From Plutella xylostella (Eukaryota > Arthropoda > Insecta > Lepidoptera > Plutellidae): 64,000 nucleotides of DNA. The notes beneath the pieces were generated by a model, which saw only the letters and a program-made list of their open reading frames with translations, searched no databases and was not told the DNA's origin. Positions 46,461 to 59,411 of this stretch are shown here, one piece after another (positions within the stretch are counted from its first letter, which is position 1; every line of letters begins with the position of its first letter). A program made the translations under genes and the position numbers. The stretch is taken from NCBI RefSeq assembly GCF_932276165.1, contig NC_063988.1, forward strand, positions 4,092,001 to 4,156,000, given 5' to 3'.

Positions 46461-49400
46461 GCACGGAAATGATTACACAAACCTACAATTAGCGGTAGGC
46501 CCAAAAAACCTCCACGGAAGTACTCGTTGAAGGCACTGAGATGCAGAGTTCAGATTAACATTGAAAGGTTACCTACGTACGGAACGTACTGGAAGGCGGT
46601 AAACGAGTGTAGTGACTAATTTATTGACAGACGTGATAGGTCATCGCCAAGTCTATGTGACCAATTTCACGTTGTCGCTGATAAGTCTGTAACCGCATTT
46701 ACGAAACAAAGCCACGACACGACGACGGCGGCCGCGGCGCGGCGGGCACACGTTCACGTAATTAGTACAAACTACAAAGTACAGATAGGCGTGTAGTGTA
46801 TGCAGGAATGTATGCAAATAGTGAATGAAAACACGTTTCACTCGAAGCGTTATGTTTTCAAACATCCGGATCGGCTATTCTATGTAAACCAGCGGACTAT
46901 AATAAGTTCGCTGATGTAAACCCTGAATAGATAGTGCACTAGGCCTCCGCCTTTTGAGGCTTTGAGACCTTTTTCGTAACAAGTTCTAAAAATAGTCACT
47001 TCGTACATAAGTATATCGGCTAGGCACGTATTTACCACGTGAACTAATACTGCATTTATTTAGCCGTTTCAGAATCAAAAAGATATTCTTAGCATTGGTA
47101 TGCACGTGACGATAAACAAAATATATTCATAGCACACGAAAACATTTGTGGTTAAACATTTTTTTTATAGAAAACAGGGAGCTAGGTGATTTTGCAATTA
47201 TCTAAAACAAAAATGCGTTGATGACAGTCATCACCAACTCACAACATGTTGAACACAACTTCAATTCAGAGAATGGGCTTCAGGAAGTAGTCATATTGAC
47301 CTTAGCATTCGGTAACTTAGTAATCAGAATGTGGAAAACAGTAAACACTTCCTATAACTGAAGGTCGGGTAAGTATCGACAAGAAATTATTAAATATTGA
47401 TTATTCGGAACTGTCGGAAGTTGTTTTTTTAAATGCCAAGAAACATTCATGAGATACTTATTCTGCAAGAACGCACAGCTGTGTGCTTATTGTGCGGATA
47501 TGTGTGCTACGAGCGAGTATAATTGCTAAGCTTGCAATGTTATGTAAAAAGCTAATTGTAGGCAACTCTGCATACTTAGGCCGTGCCTAGAACGTACCTA
47601 GGCGGATATTTTTTTATTATTTTTGTAGAGGTATTACTTAAGGAAGTTATTAAGTTTTTAGAAACAATTGAGGCTAGCTCAAATGACACAGCGTTTCTTT
47701 AAAATGGTCAGGAACGGATAATAGGATATTCGTGCGGCAAATACGCACTATTATGTTTTAGTAGAAGTTAAGACAACACGCACAAGATATAGCCATAGTC
47801 ACTGAACCTATTCATTACGTGACGTGGCCTAGCATTACCTACAAACGTACTATAAAGAACTACTTAAGTACTTACTCAATAAAAGATAACAATTTTTAGT
47901 TAGCTAACAAACAATATTTCAAAAAAAGGGTGTATCCTTATATGTGCATAAAAAAATTGTGGGATTTTTCCACGAATTTTAAGTGAGTCCGTTTGTTTTG
48001 ATCTATTTTGCGTTAGAACTAGAACAAGCCAGAACTGTTCGATGCACGACTTGCCGCAGTCATGTAGTATGGTAATTAGAATGTATAGGAATATCTTTGG
48101 AAAAACCTACACCTAGTGTTGCGTCCACATGGTTTTAGAATTTCCCAATCAGGAGGGAGGGGTTTAAGGGCCTGTTTCACAATGTCTGATTAATGTCCAA
48201 CTTCACTTACGTGTCCATCACGATATTCACCGAGAACGCGTAGACGCGTAGACAATAAGACACACAAAACATGAAATAGATTCTGATACTTACATGAAAC
48301 TGTGCCTCTGGGGAGTTTTAGAATTTGATTTTTTAATAATGTCAGTAATTTGATCCGTCGCGTCGATTGTTTGATAAAGTTATAGCGGACTCGTGTATAC
48401 CACCCTCGGTGCATAATAAACCTAGCACACGCAAGACACAGGCACACGTTATTAAATTGCATTGTCAGAGTAACAATCAAACAATCAAGATGATCATGAA
48501 TGAATCTAATAATGAGACAAAGAATATCTAATCAAGTGTTGATGGCATCTTAGAAGGACCTTGCTGTCGGCCGGGGGTGACCTCATGGCGACCTCCGCCA
48601 CAATACTGAGGAAAACCGGCCACTTCTGCCAAGCATTGCTTAGCATTCTTAATTAAAATCGATATTAGTAAGTTTTAATGTCGCAATAACCGACTGTTTG
48701 CTTCCTTGAGGCGGCCGGCGGCGTCAACAGATATTGTCATGTGAAGTTATTATAAGAATGCAAGGTTCTATTTTTGTCGTCACTAAGAATAAACAATGTT
48801 TGTATACTGATATTTCCTTCAAAATACGATGCTTGATAACAGAGGTCAGCTGTTATATTATAATCCGTTGACTGATTTGCTGTGGTATAATCCATTAGTC
48901 AGGATTGGATATTCTAAATTTAATCGTAGGTAAATGGTAATAAGGTGGTCGGGACGTCAAGAGCCCTCTCTAACAACATTCTGTACTCTGCATTGTCTTT
49001 TATTACAACAGTCCATCTATAAAGCCATGAAAATAAAGAGTGAATTAATTTAAAATAACTAAAAGAAAGGTAATATAGGTACATCGATTATTAATTAATT
49101 CGAATTCATTTCTGTTTCTAGGACTTTATAGATGAACTATATAGGCATAAACTTAGTATTGTATCGGTATGTATTAAGCGGTCTTTCAAGATAAAATACC
49201 ATCATGCCCCAGATAGGTACAGAGTTGATGATGTGAAAACGTTCAGGTTTTACCAGACTCGTGAGTCACTGAGGACATGCGGAGACAGTCTGTTCCACTG
49301 ACCTCTCAAATAAAAATACTAAAATATTTCTACCACTCAGATAAAAGTACAGTAAATGTGAGTTGTAGATGAGTTTTTTAAATTAATTTATACAGCTAGC

Positions 49401-51994
49401 TTTCCGAGACTACCATTTGAAAGTAGGCCTATATCAGCCTATGATACCTCAATTTGTAGACAATGCGTCTATAAGTCTGTCACATAATAATTTCATTTAC
49501 AAAAAAAAAAACTTAATTTTTGCTGCAGTCTGGGTCGGAACAAAGATCGCTTCTCTGTTACGTATGCATACTTATGCAAAACGGTCGAGCCTGCATATGT
49601 AAGTACCTATATACCTACCCGTAGACGGAAAACCAGCAATGTGTTGGCAAACCGTTCGTCATGCATTTTAACATGATGCTTCATTATCGTAAAGGTAAGT
49701 AAGAAAGTATGTATGGTGGGTAACTGGGAACTGAACTTATGCACATCAGATGCAAGCCTCCGAAACAGCCAAAAATTGGTAATAGGGGGATAAGTCTTGA
49801 GTTCTGGGTTCTCATTTGTAGATAGTAAAATCATGTAATCAGAGCTACATGATTTAGGAATATTTATTGGAAAAAGTAACTTATAACTCTCATAAGTTTC
49901 ACTTACATTGCGATTGCGAAGACTTGTCAGTTTCTTTACCCTGTGAATTGTATGAAAGCATGAACGCAGGTAGAGATGCGTTTTCTGTGTGTTGGACTGT
50001 GCGTGTTTTCTATACAAACGGAGATACCAGCCACGCATACACATTATTCACGCAAGATGCAGCGTGATGCGTGGCAGTCTTGTGGCAGTGTGAGAACCGC
50101 CTTAGGGGTGGACGTCATCAACACTCGGACAGTTACTCAAAGTTTGTCCTACTTGAGCAAACAGAGCTTGCGGTTTTTTGTCATTAACTTGTGCTCATAA
50201 CATTACGTTATGTAAAATAATAAGTTTTATGATATTTTCATTTTTACTTCAGGTTTTGGTTGTCTTCCGTGATAGAATAGAATATCTAGTAAGCACTTAA
50301 GTACCTACTTGGTACCATCATAAGCTATCTTGAGCCTATCCAAACGATGCAAGCCTATTATTTATTGTTTGAACTTCTGACGAGGTGGTCACATGTCGCC
50401 ACATTGACCGTCGTTTGTTTACATTTTGCACATTAAATGTAGGACAGGGTACACCCAACAATGCGCGTATGTGCGAAGCGCGTTGCGTAAGCGTGCGAGT
50501 TTCTCTCATGGAATGCATTCAACCAAATCAAACGGAATCCTCGGCGGTACCGTTGTCATTGTAAACGTGACATACTTGACATAGCCGGGTGTTGCTGCAG
50601 TTTTCCGTTTGTACTAATTTGTTTCTCGAGTAATCTTTCTTTGTAAATCTATTGAATGATAACTGTTTACTCCAAAACGGAAGGTTAAAATAATTGATAA
50701 AAGATGTCTTGAACAAAAAAAACAAATATATACTCGTCTCTAGCATCATCTTACAAGAATGTTAACACATAACATAACTTTATAACCGCGTCATTACAGA
50801 CTGCAATAAATAGTTGAGCAATACGAAGTAACTTGTAACTCTAACCAGCACCCGGCAACCGCCATTGCCAGCAAACAGTGTCAATAGCTAGCTCTCCGTA
50901 AAGGACGCTTTCTTCGCTCAATATAGGCATTATGTAACCCAGACTAGGGGGGTCACTACAACTTCAACAACAAGATATATCGGAGCGCGAAGTCACTACC
51001 TTATTGCATGGAAATATGTGTTATTGGATGATGTAAAGTAAAGTCGGAGTAGTTCTGCAGCGCTTACAGACATAACTCAATCTTGTCACAAGAGTGCTCA
51101 GTATTGTTGCTAAGCCAAACAAATCATTCGTATGTTAGTACTCACTTGTTCTGTACACAATGCATTTGTTAAATAACAAAGAGATGGTATCTTGTGCAGC
51201 AAGGTTTGGTTAAAACTTAATTGGCCGACAAAGTTTTTGCAAATGATTTAACAACAAAAAGTGAATTAAATAAATGGCGTATATTACATCAAAATTAAGT
51301 AAGATGCATTGGTGTAACAATGTTACAGACCGCATCATTACCACTTTTGGGTTATCTACCTGTACCTAATGAAATGAGGAAGATCACAAAAAATATAAAT
51401 TTATGTAATTACGGGCCGGAATACTAAGTTCTTGTTTGACATAAAAGGTCTAAAGCCACATCCTTTGGTTTACGGCTCCTTGTAAGTAGTGATTATTCTG
51501 TGAAGATCGCAGTTTGACGGTTATCTGTAATTGTTTCCGGTGCGGAGATGAGGTGCGCGCGCGCAGGTGAGCGCACGAGCGTCGGGTGAGACCTCCTTGT
51601 TACCACTTGTTGAGGATAAAATGGTATTTCAATGTATTGCGTAGCTACTTCCGTGATTACAAGTCTTCCTGCGATTGGTCATCATATCGTAAGGCCAGTT
51701 TACTCATCAAAATAGGTTCAACTGTTCGTGTGTTATTTTTAGCATAAATATCATTGTAAGTAGGTATTTTACCTTGAGTCAGGTTAATAAAACAAGTACT
51801 TAATTAATTATAAAGATAAATAACCGGGTGCAAGAACAAAGCACAGTACGGATGACCTTGCCCCGCGCGCCAGTAGAAAGTCAACTTTCTTCAATGCAGA
51901 AGGTAAATGTTATTCCGTAAAGGTCAGTATTGATTCACGTGAGCGCTGGGTACAGGCGCAAAAATTAAGACGTGACAAAAGTTTTTCATTGCAC

Positions 51995-52335
51995 TCACTC
52001 ACATCGCATAGCCTCAAGAGCGAGTGCGACGATAACTTTTGAGCCCTTCAGCTGTCGGAGTCGAAGGACAGCGCTGCGGGGCTGCTGCAGCGCTTTCATG
52101 CCAAACCAGTTGTGCTCGACCGACCAGACGGAGTGTGCTCGTCAGGGCTTCGAGCCGTCTGTTGACACTTTCACTGCCGGCTGCGACGCGCTCTGCCAAA
52201 CATCACTCTTCACTTTCCAATATCTTATTTCCATCGCCATTGCGCCCATATTTGCTCGCTTCGACCGCAGCCGTCAGTCTTTACGTCACAGCGGGAAACA
52301 ATTATATCACCACGAAATCAGCTGCTGGATAAATG
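51995..52335. promoter_or_regulatory. GC-rich island, candidate promoter or 5' UTR exon
   Basis: This segment is clearly GC-richer than its flanks and open in more than one frame without a recognisable protein. On the minus strand a donor-like GTGAGT follows 'ctatgcgat' near 52003-52010. A 5' UTR exon of a minus-strand gene such as mol is a possibility only. Confidence 0.25.
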
Positions 52336-54813
52336 GCACACGAAGGTTAGAGGCGAAGAGTTCGCGATTTTTGTAATGTTGTGCCAACCATTTTTGTAAG
52401 TGAAAATTGAGTTTAACTGTTGAGATTTCAGATTAGCGTGATAAGCACGATGATTTTTCCCTACTATTGGTATACTACAGCATTGAATGTTTATGTATAC
52501 AAGGTACTATGAAGTTAATGAAAACTTTCTAACTCACCTTAGTTCTGAGAAGATAATCTTGTACTTTTCTCTTTTCATTTCCACGTCCATATAATGATGT
52601 CACTAACGCACCTCAGTTTCACTAAGCATGTCACAATAAATGAAGACACAGTACATTACATAATCTTCAATTATCACATCCAAATATCTTTACAATTCGA
52701 CAGTGTCATGTCGTATGATGAATGTCTCGTGATGCGTCGCCATTGGTGTTGTCACACCTGTAACAAAACATTGAAACGTTACAACTCTGTTGCTTCCGCC
52801 TTTATGATAAATATCTGCTTCTGGATAGTTCTGTTCCTAAGAAAATGATTTCAAAAAGGTTTTTATTCTTCATTTGAGAAACATGTTTAGTATTGTAATA
52901 ATGTGTACCTACAAAAATGAAATTATAAATACGAAGTGTGCCCATGGCTATGGACACAGAAACTCTGTCTTCATACAGCACAATATGTACTCGTACCCTG
53001 TACTTTACACGTATTTGCAGACAGTCCATTATTAAATACTTAATCCGCTAACTAGAAAGCGCTACAAGTGGCTCGTAGAGGTCAGATAGTAATTAAAAGC
53101 CATGCCCCATGGCGCTGTCCTCAAGTTGCTGAACATATCAGATGGATAAATTAGCACCCAGCTTTATGACAAGAAGACAGATTAATTCACAGTTTGCCCC
53201 AACAATAAGTAGTCAGACTGTTTGTACACTTTTTAGTAGTAGTTTAATAGGTTTTTAATAAAAATGTTACGCCATATTGCAGTGTAGCATTTATGTATGA
53301 AGTTTTTAATTTATTCATATTTTTTACATCCTTTTTTGACAAAACTAAATGTGACAAGTGTTTTTAATGATTTCATAAAAATTGGCACACATTTTTGCTG
53401 GCGGTATGAGCCAAAGCTTCTTATTTATACATATATAAGAGTAAAAAAGTTACAATTATTGCAATTACATTGTAAACTTATGGTTTTTAAAAAAATATTA
53501 CCTAAATACAATTTATTTACAATTAGGTTCGGCTTCATTACCTAAAAGGAAGATTTCAGATAAATCTTTCTACTGAAATTTCTAAAATTAGGATCCTCTA
53601 GTTTTGCCACCAGCAAACAGACAAAATGAGCAATATGACGTACACCACTATACTTTCTGCTCAGTTTGTGTAAGAACTACTTATTTGAAGCTATTTATTT
53701 AATGATTAAGTAAACCTACCTAGCTAAAATGAAATTTTACGATTATTGTGCATAAGTATATCGAGCATCATCTTTCAAATAATCTTCTTACTACATTGTA
53801 ACAAGCACTTATTTTAATTGAAATTTCAAACCGTAGTACATAGTTAATATGAATGAGAGTATGAAACAGCTTCTATGTACTCGTATCATGTACAGTTTAG
53901 TCGATGTATCTACTAGACTACAAGATCGTGTGCAGTACTGGAGCTGTTGCGACATTAGCTGGAGTTTTCGTAACTCTGAACATCGCGATGACTTCGGTGA
54001 ATATTGATAAATTCACTGTTATCTTACACCTAGACTGTAGCGTTAGCTTGTAAAACTTATTGTTTTAGGTTTTGTTTGTATTAATTAAAAAAGTACTTGC
54101 GCTATTTTAGGCATAGTTTGGTGGTATCTCAATCTAATACGGATAGGTTTATTTTATAAAAGACTAGATATGACCAGTAGCTTTGCTCGCATATTTTTTT
54201 TCCGGTAAGAATTCCAAAATATTAAGGTGTTAATTAATTTTGCTGGAAATACTAACACCGTTTTACCTAAGTATGCTGTGTGACTATCTAATTTATTTTG
54301 CATATGCATAAATCGTGTATCACGATTCTTTAAATTTCCATAAAATTCACCTGAAACTACGTGTCTTGGACGTGATGGGTCGCTCTAGCTTACTAAAGAC
54401 ACAGTTACGAAAAGACTACTCCATTTCGTTGCATTAAACGTAGCGATTCCATGAGAGCTCTCGTTCGTTCGTTTTTTGTTAAGATAGAGTAACCTTCCTG
54501 TGCCATTCGGTGCCATTACTCATACGACAACGTATAGCCACTGTCTCGCGGCGAAGTTTGAATTATTCGAGTCAGGTGCTCGGCGCCCACTGCATGCAGA
54601 TCAGAGAGAAATTGCCTTATGTTCCGAAGTGTTGCCTCAATTTACATGTGATACATGTTTTTTGCCTATCCAGGTTGCTGCAATTGGAAATAATATATCG
54701 ATAAGTACCTATTGTATTGTATACGGGTATACTGCCAAATACTGATCTAAAAACCTTTGAGTACCTCATTGGTTCACACAAAAAAAAAACAACGAATATG
54801 TCAAACCAACTTA

Positions 54814-55943
54814 TAGTGCCACGATCTTATCTGTTCCGGTGGCGACATCGCTGTGATCGAATCCAGTGATGCCATCGATAAAATTTTGCCTATTTCTGGT
54901 TTAAACGACAATGCATTTCTGCTATTACCTATTGTTATAATTAGGTACATTCATAAGTATAGATAAATCAAAATATAGGGTCGATAGTAAATGAAAGAGG
55001 ATATAATATATCAAACGACATTTGCTGTATGGAAAATTTGTCCACGGCGAACAGAAATAAAATTAGTTCTGATTATGTTCTGATATAGGAGATTAAAATC
55101 TAGATTACAATGGTATATGGTAATATATGTGGGTCGTGGGAATAACGAGATACGACTTAAAAAAAACTATTAATTATTATTTTTGATCACTTTATTTTAC
55201 ATTTTCTAAAGTAAATAGAAACAAGAGCACACAATTTAAAGAAATTCAGACAGTGTGCAAAGGCTTATTCATCATCATCATCACGACCCATCACGTCCCC
55301 ACTGCTGGGGCACGGGTCTCCTTCCAAAGGCTAATTGCCAAAAAGCAATTTCTTTCAGCCAACTCTTGATAGGTTGGGAAAACAATGACATGACATAAAT
55401 CATCATTATTTCGTCTAAAATCGCTGCAGGTGCGAGAAATTCTTCTTGGTATACTGCCTAAGATTTAAAGTATCATGTCATGTCCTCACACCTGTAATCA
55501 AAGAAAAATAAAGATTATATACTTTTCATCACGAGTATCACGACCCATCCCGTCCCCACTGCTGGGGCACGGGCCTCTCGGGAAAATATTTAATAAAATT
55601 ACATGGAGTATATGGGTAAAATTATTCGTCATATTTGGCAACACTAACCTGTAGCCGCTGCAACTCGTTCTTCCAATTTTTCAAACGGAATTAAAGGCGC
55701 CTGAATATGTTATTCTTCCTGCATAAAAGCCAATATATATAGTACTACTTTTCTTGCATCACATTACAGCGCTTTTGGCATTATTTCACCCAGAAAATCA
55801 CAAAACAAATTAAATAACGTAGCGTCAGCCTCTTCGCAGAAATTGACAACTCAAATAACGCACAGAGTATGAAATGACGTTTGACAATGACGTCTCGTTA
55901 GTTGCACATTTTGACCACCGGAACAGATAAGATTGTGGCACTA
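54814..55943. mobile_element. 1.13-kb non-autonomous TIR transposon, TA target
   Basis: Terminal inverted repeats of about 29 bp: TAGTGCCACGATCTTATCTG at the left, and the complement of the right end reads TAGTGCCACAATCTTATCTG, both continuing GTTCCGGTGG. TA is present on both sides. The interior is non-coding and contains two copies of another short repeat (55266-55332 and 55527-55578). The superfamily is not assigned; TA duplication fits Tc1/mariner. Confidence 0.8.
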
Positions 55944-58923
55944 TATACCTATCTTTAATTTTGTAATAGTACAGGTGTGTCTTACCTAAGTAGGTAGTTG
56001 ACATTTTCGTAGCTACTTATTAAGATACTGGTAAGAGCTTTTTTATCATTAGCAACTTAAGTCCTAATCTGAAGACTTGTAGTCAATAGTTAATTTATTA
56101 TTATCCAAGCCCCAAGTTGTGTAACAAGGCCTTCGTGGATACAATTCAACGTTGAGTCAATAGTTTTAATAAGACTACACTGTGTTCAGAAAATTGTAAT
56201 TATTTACGAAAGCACTAATGGTACCTTTATAGTTTATGATGATCTACATTTACAACTACATGTAGGATTAATAAAGGACGTGATTCGGCCAATGGTATTG
56301 GTTGCACATTGCTCAAGACGACGAAACAAACAGTCATCAAGGACAAGCTGGCAGATTATAATCTCTTAGTAGTTCCAGCAATATAAAATGTTAGTATATT
56401 CATCCTAAAACCTAATGTTGCTAGTATATCATCGGTTCAGTTTAAATGACTTCTACACGCATTTAATTTTATCTTAAAATCCTTGCTTTTTTATAGAATA
56501 GTAATGTCATGTTGAATTAGGTATCATATCATGCAATGCTATTCAAATAAGCTCAGCTTAAAGTTTCATACACCATTATACTAGTTGTCTTAATAACTAC
56601 TACCAGTTTCTTAATAACTCTGTGTAGGCATTATATTCGTGACGGTTTAATCTCGGCTCTCAGCTTAATTGTTTGGATCCGAGAGTCACCTCTGAGCGAA
56701 CCATCCATCACGGCTTATGAAATTCATCAAACACAAGAGGTCACCGCGCGCTAGAAGGGGACACTCGGGTGAATAAAAACAATAGAAAATACGTCATAAG
56801 CATGTAAATTATCCCAGATAGTCTTACATTTACTAGGACTGTGCCACGTTGAGTATACCGTGGGTTCAAGCGACAAAGACTTTTAAAACCAGAGTAATTA
56901 GATATAAGAAGGTGGCAAAAATACAGGGTTTTATTTTGTAGTGTAGACATTTTGTATAGATTCTGTGCGTGAGAAACTGTAACACGCATTATTATTGTTC
57001 TTTGGTTTTAGCTAAAGACAAGTCTGTGAGAGAGTCAGATTCCAGTTGGTGAGTATTTAAAGCCGCTTATAGGTTGAGTTTGTTGGGTTGAAGAATGAAC
57101 AAATCTTACCTCAGAGCGCAAACACACTATGTAAAGAATTAACGTTTTTGGATTCGGTCAATTTAACCCGTAACGCTAGTTGATTTCGGTCAAGTGGCCA
57201 CTAGTCCGGACAATGGCTTATTTTGCAAAATTTACTGATAAAGTACATTCAATTCAGTCATTCCGGCCCTTTAAGGTCATAGTACTTTTTTAATATTCTG
57301 ATGTATAAACATTTTTATATTGATTTTATAGAATCTTATAATCGGAAAATACTCCAAAGCACTAAGTTTAAACAATTAACTACCTGCACTTAGAAGGAGA
57401 TTCACCGGTGGCCTTTGATATCTAAGAAGCAATTTACAATCACATAGCTCAAGGACCATAATAAGTATAATGTAGTGGTGCAGATGCCAACCGATCGCGC
57501 ACGCATAACATTGACCAATGATTCACCGCTATAATACTTAATACCTCAGAAGCACTTAAGATTTAGATGAATTACTATTACTATGTGCGCGTCTTTATCG
57601 CTGTTAATCGTAACTTAGAAGAGAGGTTCAAGAAAGGAGCCCCCTGAAACCCTGCGGAGTTACATAACACTTATTAGATTAGGACCCATATTCTTGGATA
57701 AAAGACTTGCTTACAACAAAAAGTTAGTATTAGCACATGATACACATGAATAATATAACAATGAAATTGAACACTATCATATTCTTCGATGACGATTACA
57801 AATTTTGTCGTTCAAGATGAAAAAATGTCGTTGTGCAGTTTCGTAATAGCTTTAATTTATTCACAGAGTATTTAGTGTGTTTTTAAATGAAAGAAGGAGT
57901 CCTATTGAAGTTATAATTGTGGCTGAACTTCATCTAACGAAGAAGTAATAACTTGGTAAGGTTCCACAGAGTTGCAAACATTATGGTAGCTAGTAATATC
58001 TTAAAATATAAAAAGTATGAGAATCTTATAACCTCTTGTTAGTACCTGGTGTAACTGATATGCAAATAAAATCACCTCACCATGGACCCAAGGCCCGATA
58101 GCCCCATACCTATGTAATTGTTAAAAACGTTTAACAGTTTAATTGAAGCAACATTTGGAGAGGAGCCTGTCGTATTGGAGCTGTCAAATGTCAAGACCGC
58201 TGGCTTACAACACCACTCACAGGTGTCTCAGGGTATGAACACTTTATCAGTATTACTCGGAACTTCAATTATTCGCTCGGAATAATAACACAAGTGCATT
58301 ACCAGCCTTGCAGTTATTGCGTCAGGTCAGTTATTATTTATTACAGAAATAATTTTGATTTGGTGTACAAATTGTATTTTCAAATTAGGAAGGTGTGTTG
58401 CTTTATTTAAATGAGTGAATTTATGTTTAATTTTAGATAGCAGAGCTGGAAAAATACAGTGTTTGACAAATTAACATACTTAAGAATGGTTCCGGTTTAA
58501 TTCGATACGACAAACAGTAAGAAAGGTTTGAAATGTCAAGACCAGTGAACCAGTTTTGGAAAAAGTAAGCATTTATGTTTCTCTGAATGTTTTTTATGTT
58601 CTTGCTCTTGTTATCGGTGATGTCAGGGTCGATTGGAAGCAAATTTTTACATTGAAGTCAGTTGTTTTCAATATATTTAAACATTCCTTTCTGAAACATT
58701 CCTTTATGAATGCAAATTTAATTTCAATTGGTTCTCCTTTCAGAAAATCAAAAAGTTAAATGATACCTACATAGTATTTTTTAAGAAAAAGTTTGATATT
58801 TTAGCAAACGAGTAAATAATAATAAAGACATTACGCGTTACCAAGTATATTAATGAAAGTTCTTTAGAATAACATAACATGCAAGGTATTGATTAAACGT
58901 TGCATTTTAAAAAAAATAATAAT
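55944..58923. other. Non-coding stretch, nothing recognised
   Basis: About 3 kb of AT-rich DNA between the TIR transposon and the BEL element. The only open frames are short (under 90 codons), with no domain or codon pattern suggesting a gene. Confidence 0.4.
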
Positions 58924-59167
58924 TGTTCGGTGCATTTGCAACCTAACACCTTGTGCGCGCCCGCCGCGCCGCCGCCGCTTGGCGACACTTTACCTAAAGA
59001 CATCAGTTCACGTTCGGACAGCAATTACGCCGCGTGTGCTCACCAGCATATCAATAATTATCATTGTTCACCATCAGTCCATTCTAGTTATAACATATTG
59101 AAGTGAAATAAACTATTATTAATTAATCAAGCATCTTATCATTTGAACTCTAGTACTTTAACGTACA
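58924..59167 (+). repeat. Probable 5' LTR of the BEL/Pao element
   Basis: It begins TGTTCGGTGC and ends at ACGTACA, so it has TG...CA ends, with AATAAA at 59107-59112. It is followed directly by TTTTTGGTCCTTCGAAACC, which resembles the TTTGGTCCTTCGA primer-binding sites seen next to BEL LTRs. The 3' LTR is outside the window, so the borders cannot be confirmed by comparison. Confidence 0.6.
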
Positions 59168-59411
59168 TTTTTGGTCCTTCGAAACCTCTCGAGGATCACG
59201 CGCGTCGGTGTCGGTAACTCGGAACTTTGACTCGCGTGTGACTTGTGTGAACCAGTGAAGTGGTGGTGAACCTAGCAGATTGGATTTCAGTGAGGATACT
59301 CCTCGCTTATCAACTACAGATAGCAAGGCTTTGCGTGTGACGCAAGCTTGCACTCAGCATCAGCAGCAGCAGTAATCAAGTAAGATCTACCCTTACTATA
59401 CCTTATCAACC

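Larger units (their letters stand above)
45425..54811. other. Long non-coding stretch with two GC-rich islands, no confident gene
   Basis: The background is AT-rich with short random open frames. GC/CpG-rich islands at about 46265-46460 (with a GCC repeat near 46427) and 51995-52335 stand out, plus a smaller one at 51540-51590. They could be promoters or 5' UTR exons, for example of mol, or of a gene outside the window. I see no recognisable protein domain here. Confidence 0.35.

Noticed and set aside
49607..50044. 145-codon minus-strand open frame
   Set aside because: No recognisable domain, low-complexity mix of residues and background base composition. Consistent with chance.
52014..52376. 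134-codon plus-strand frame in the 52-kb island
   Set aside because: Overlapping frames are open on both strands because of the GC content. No conserved motif.
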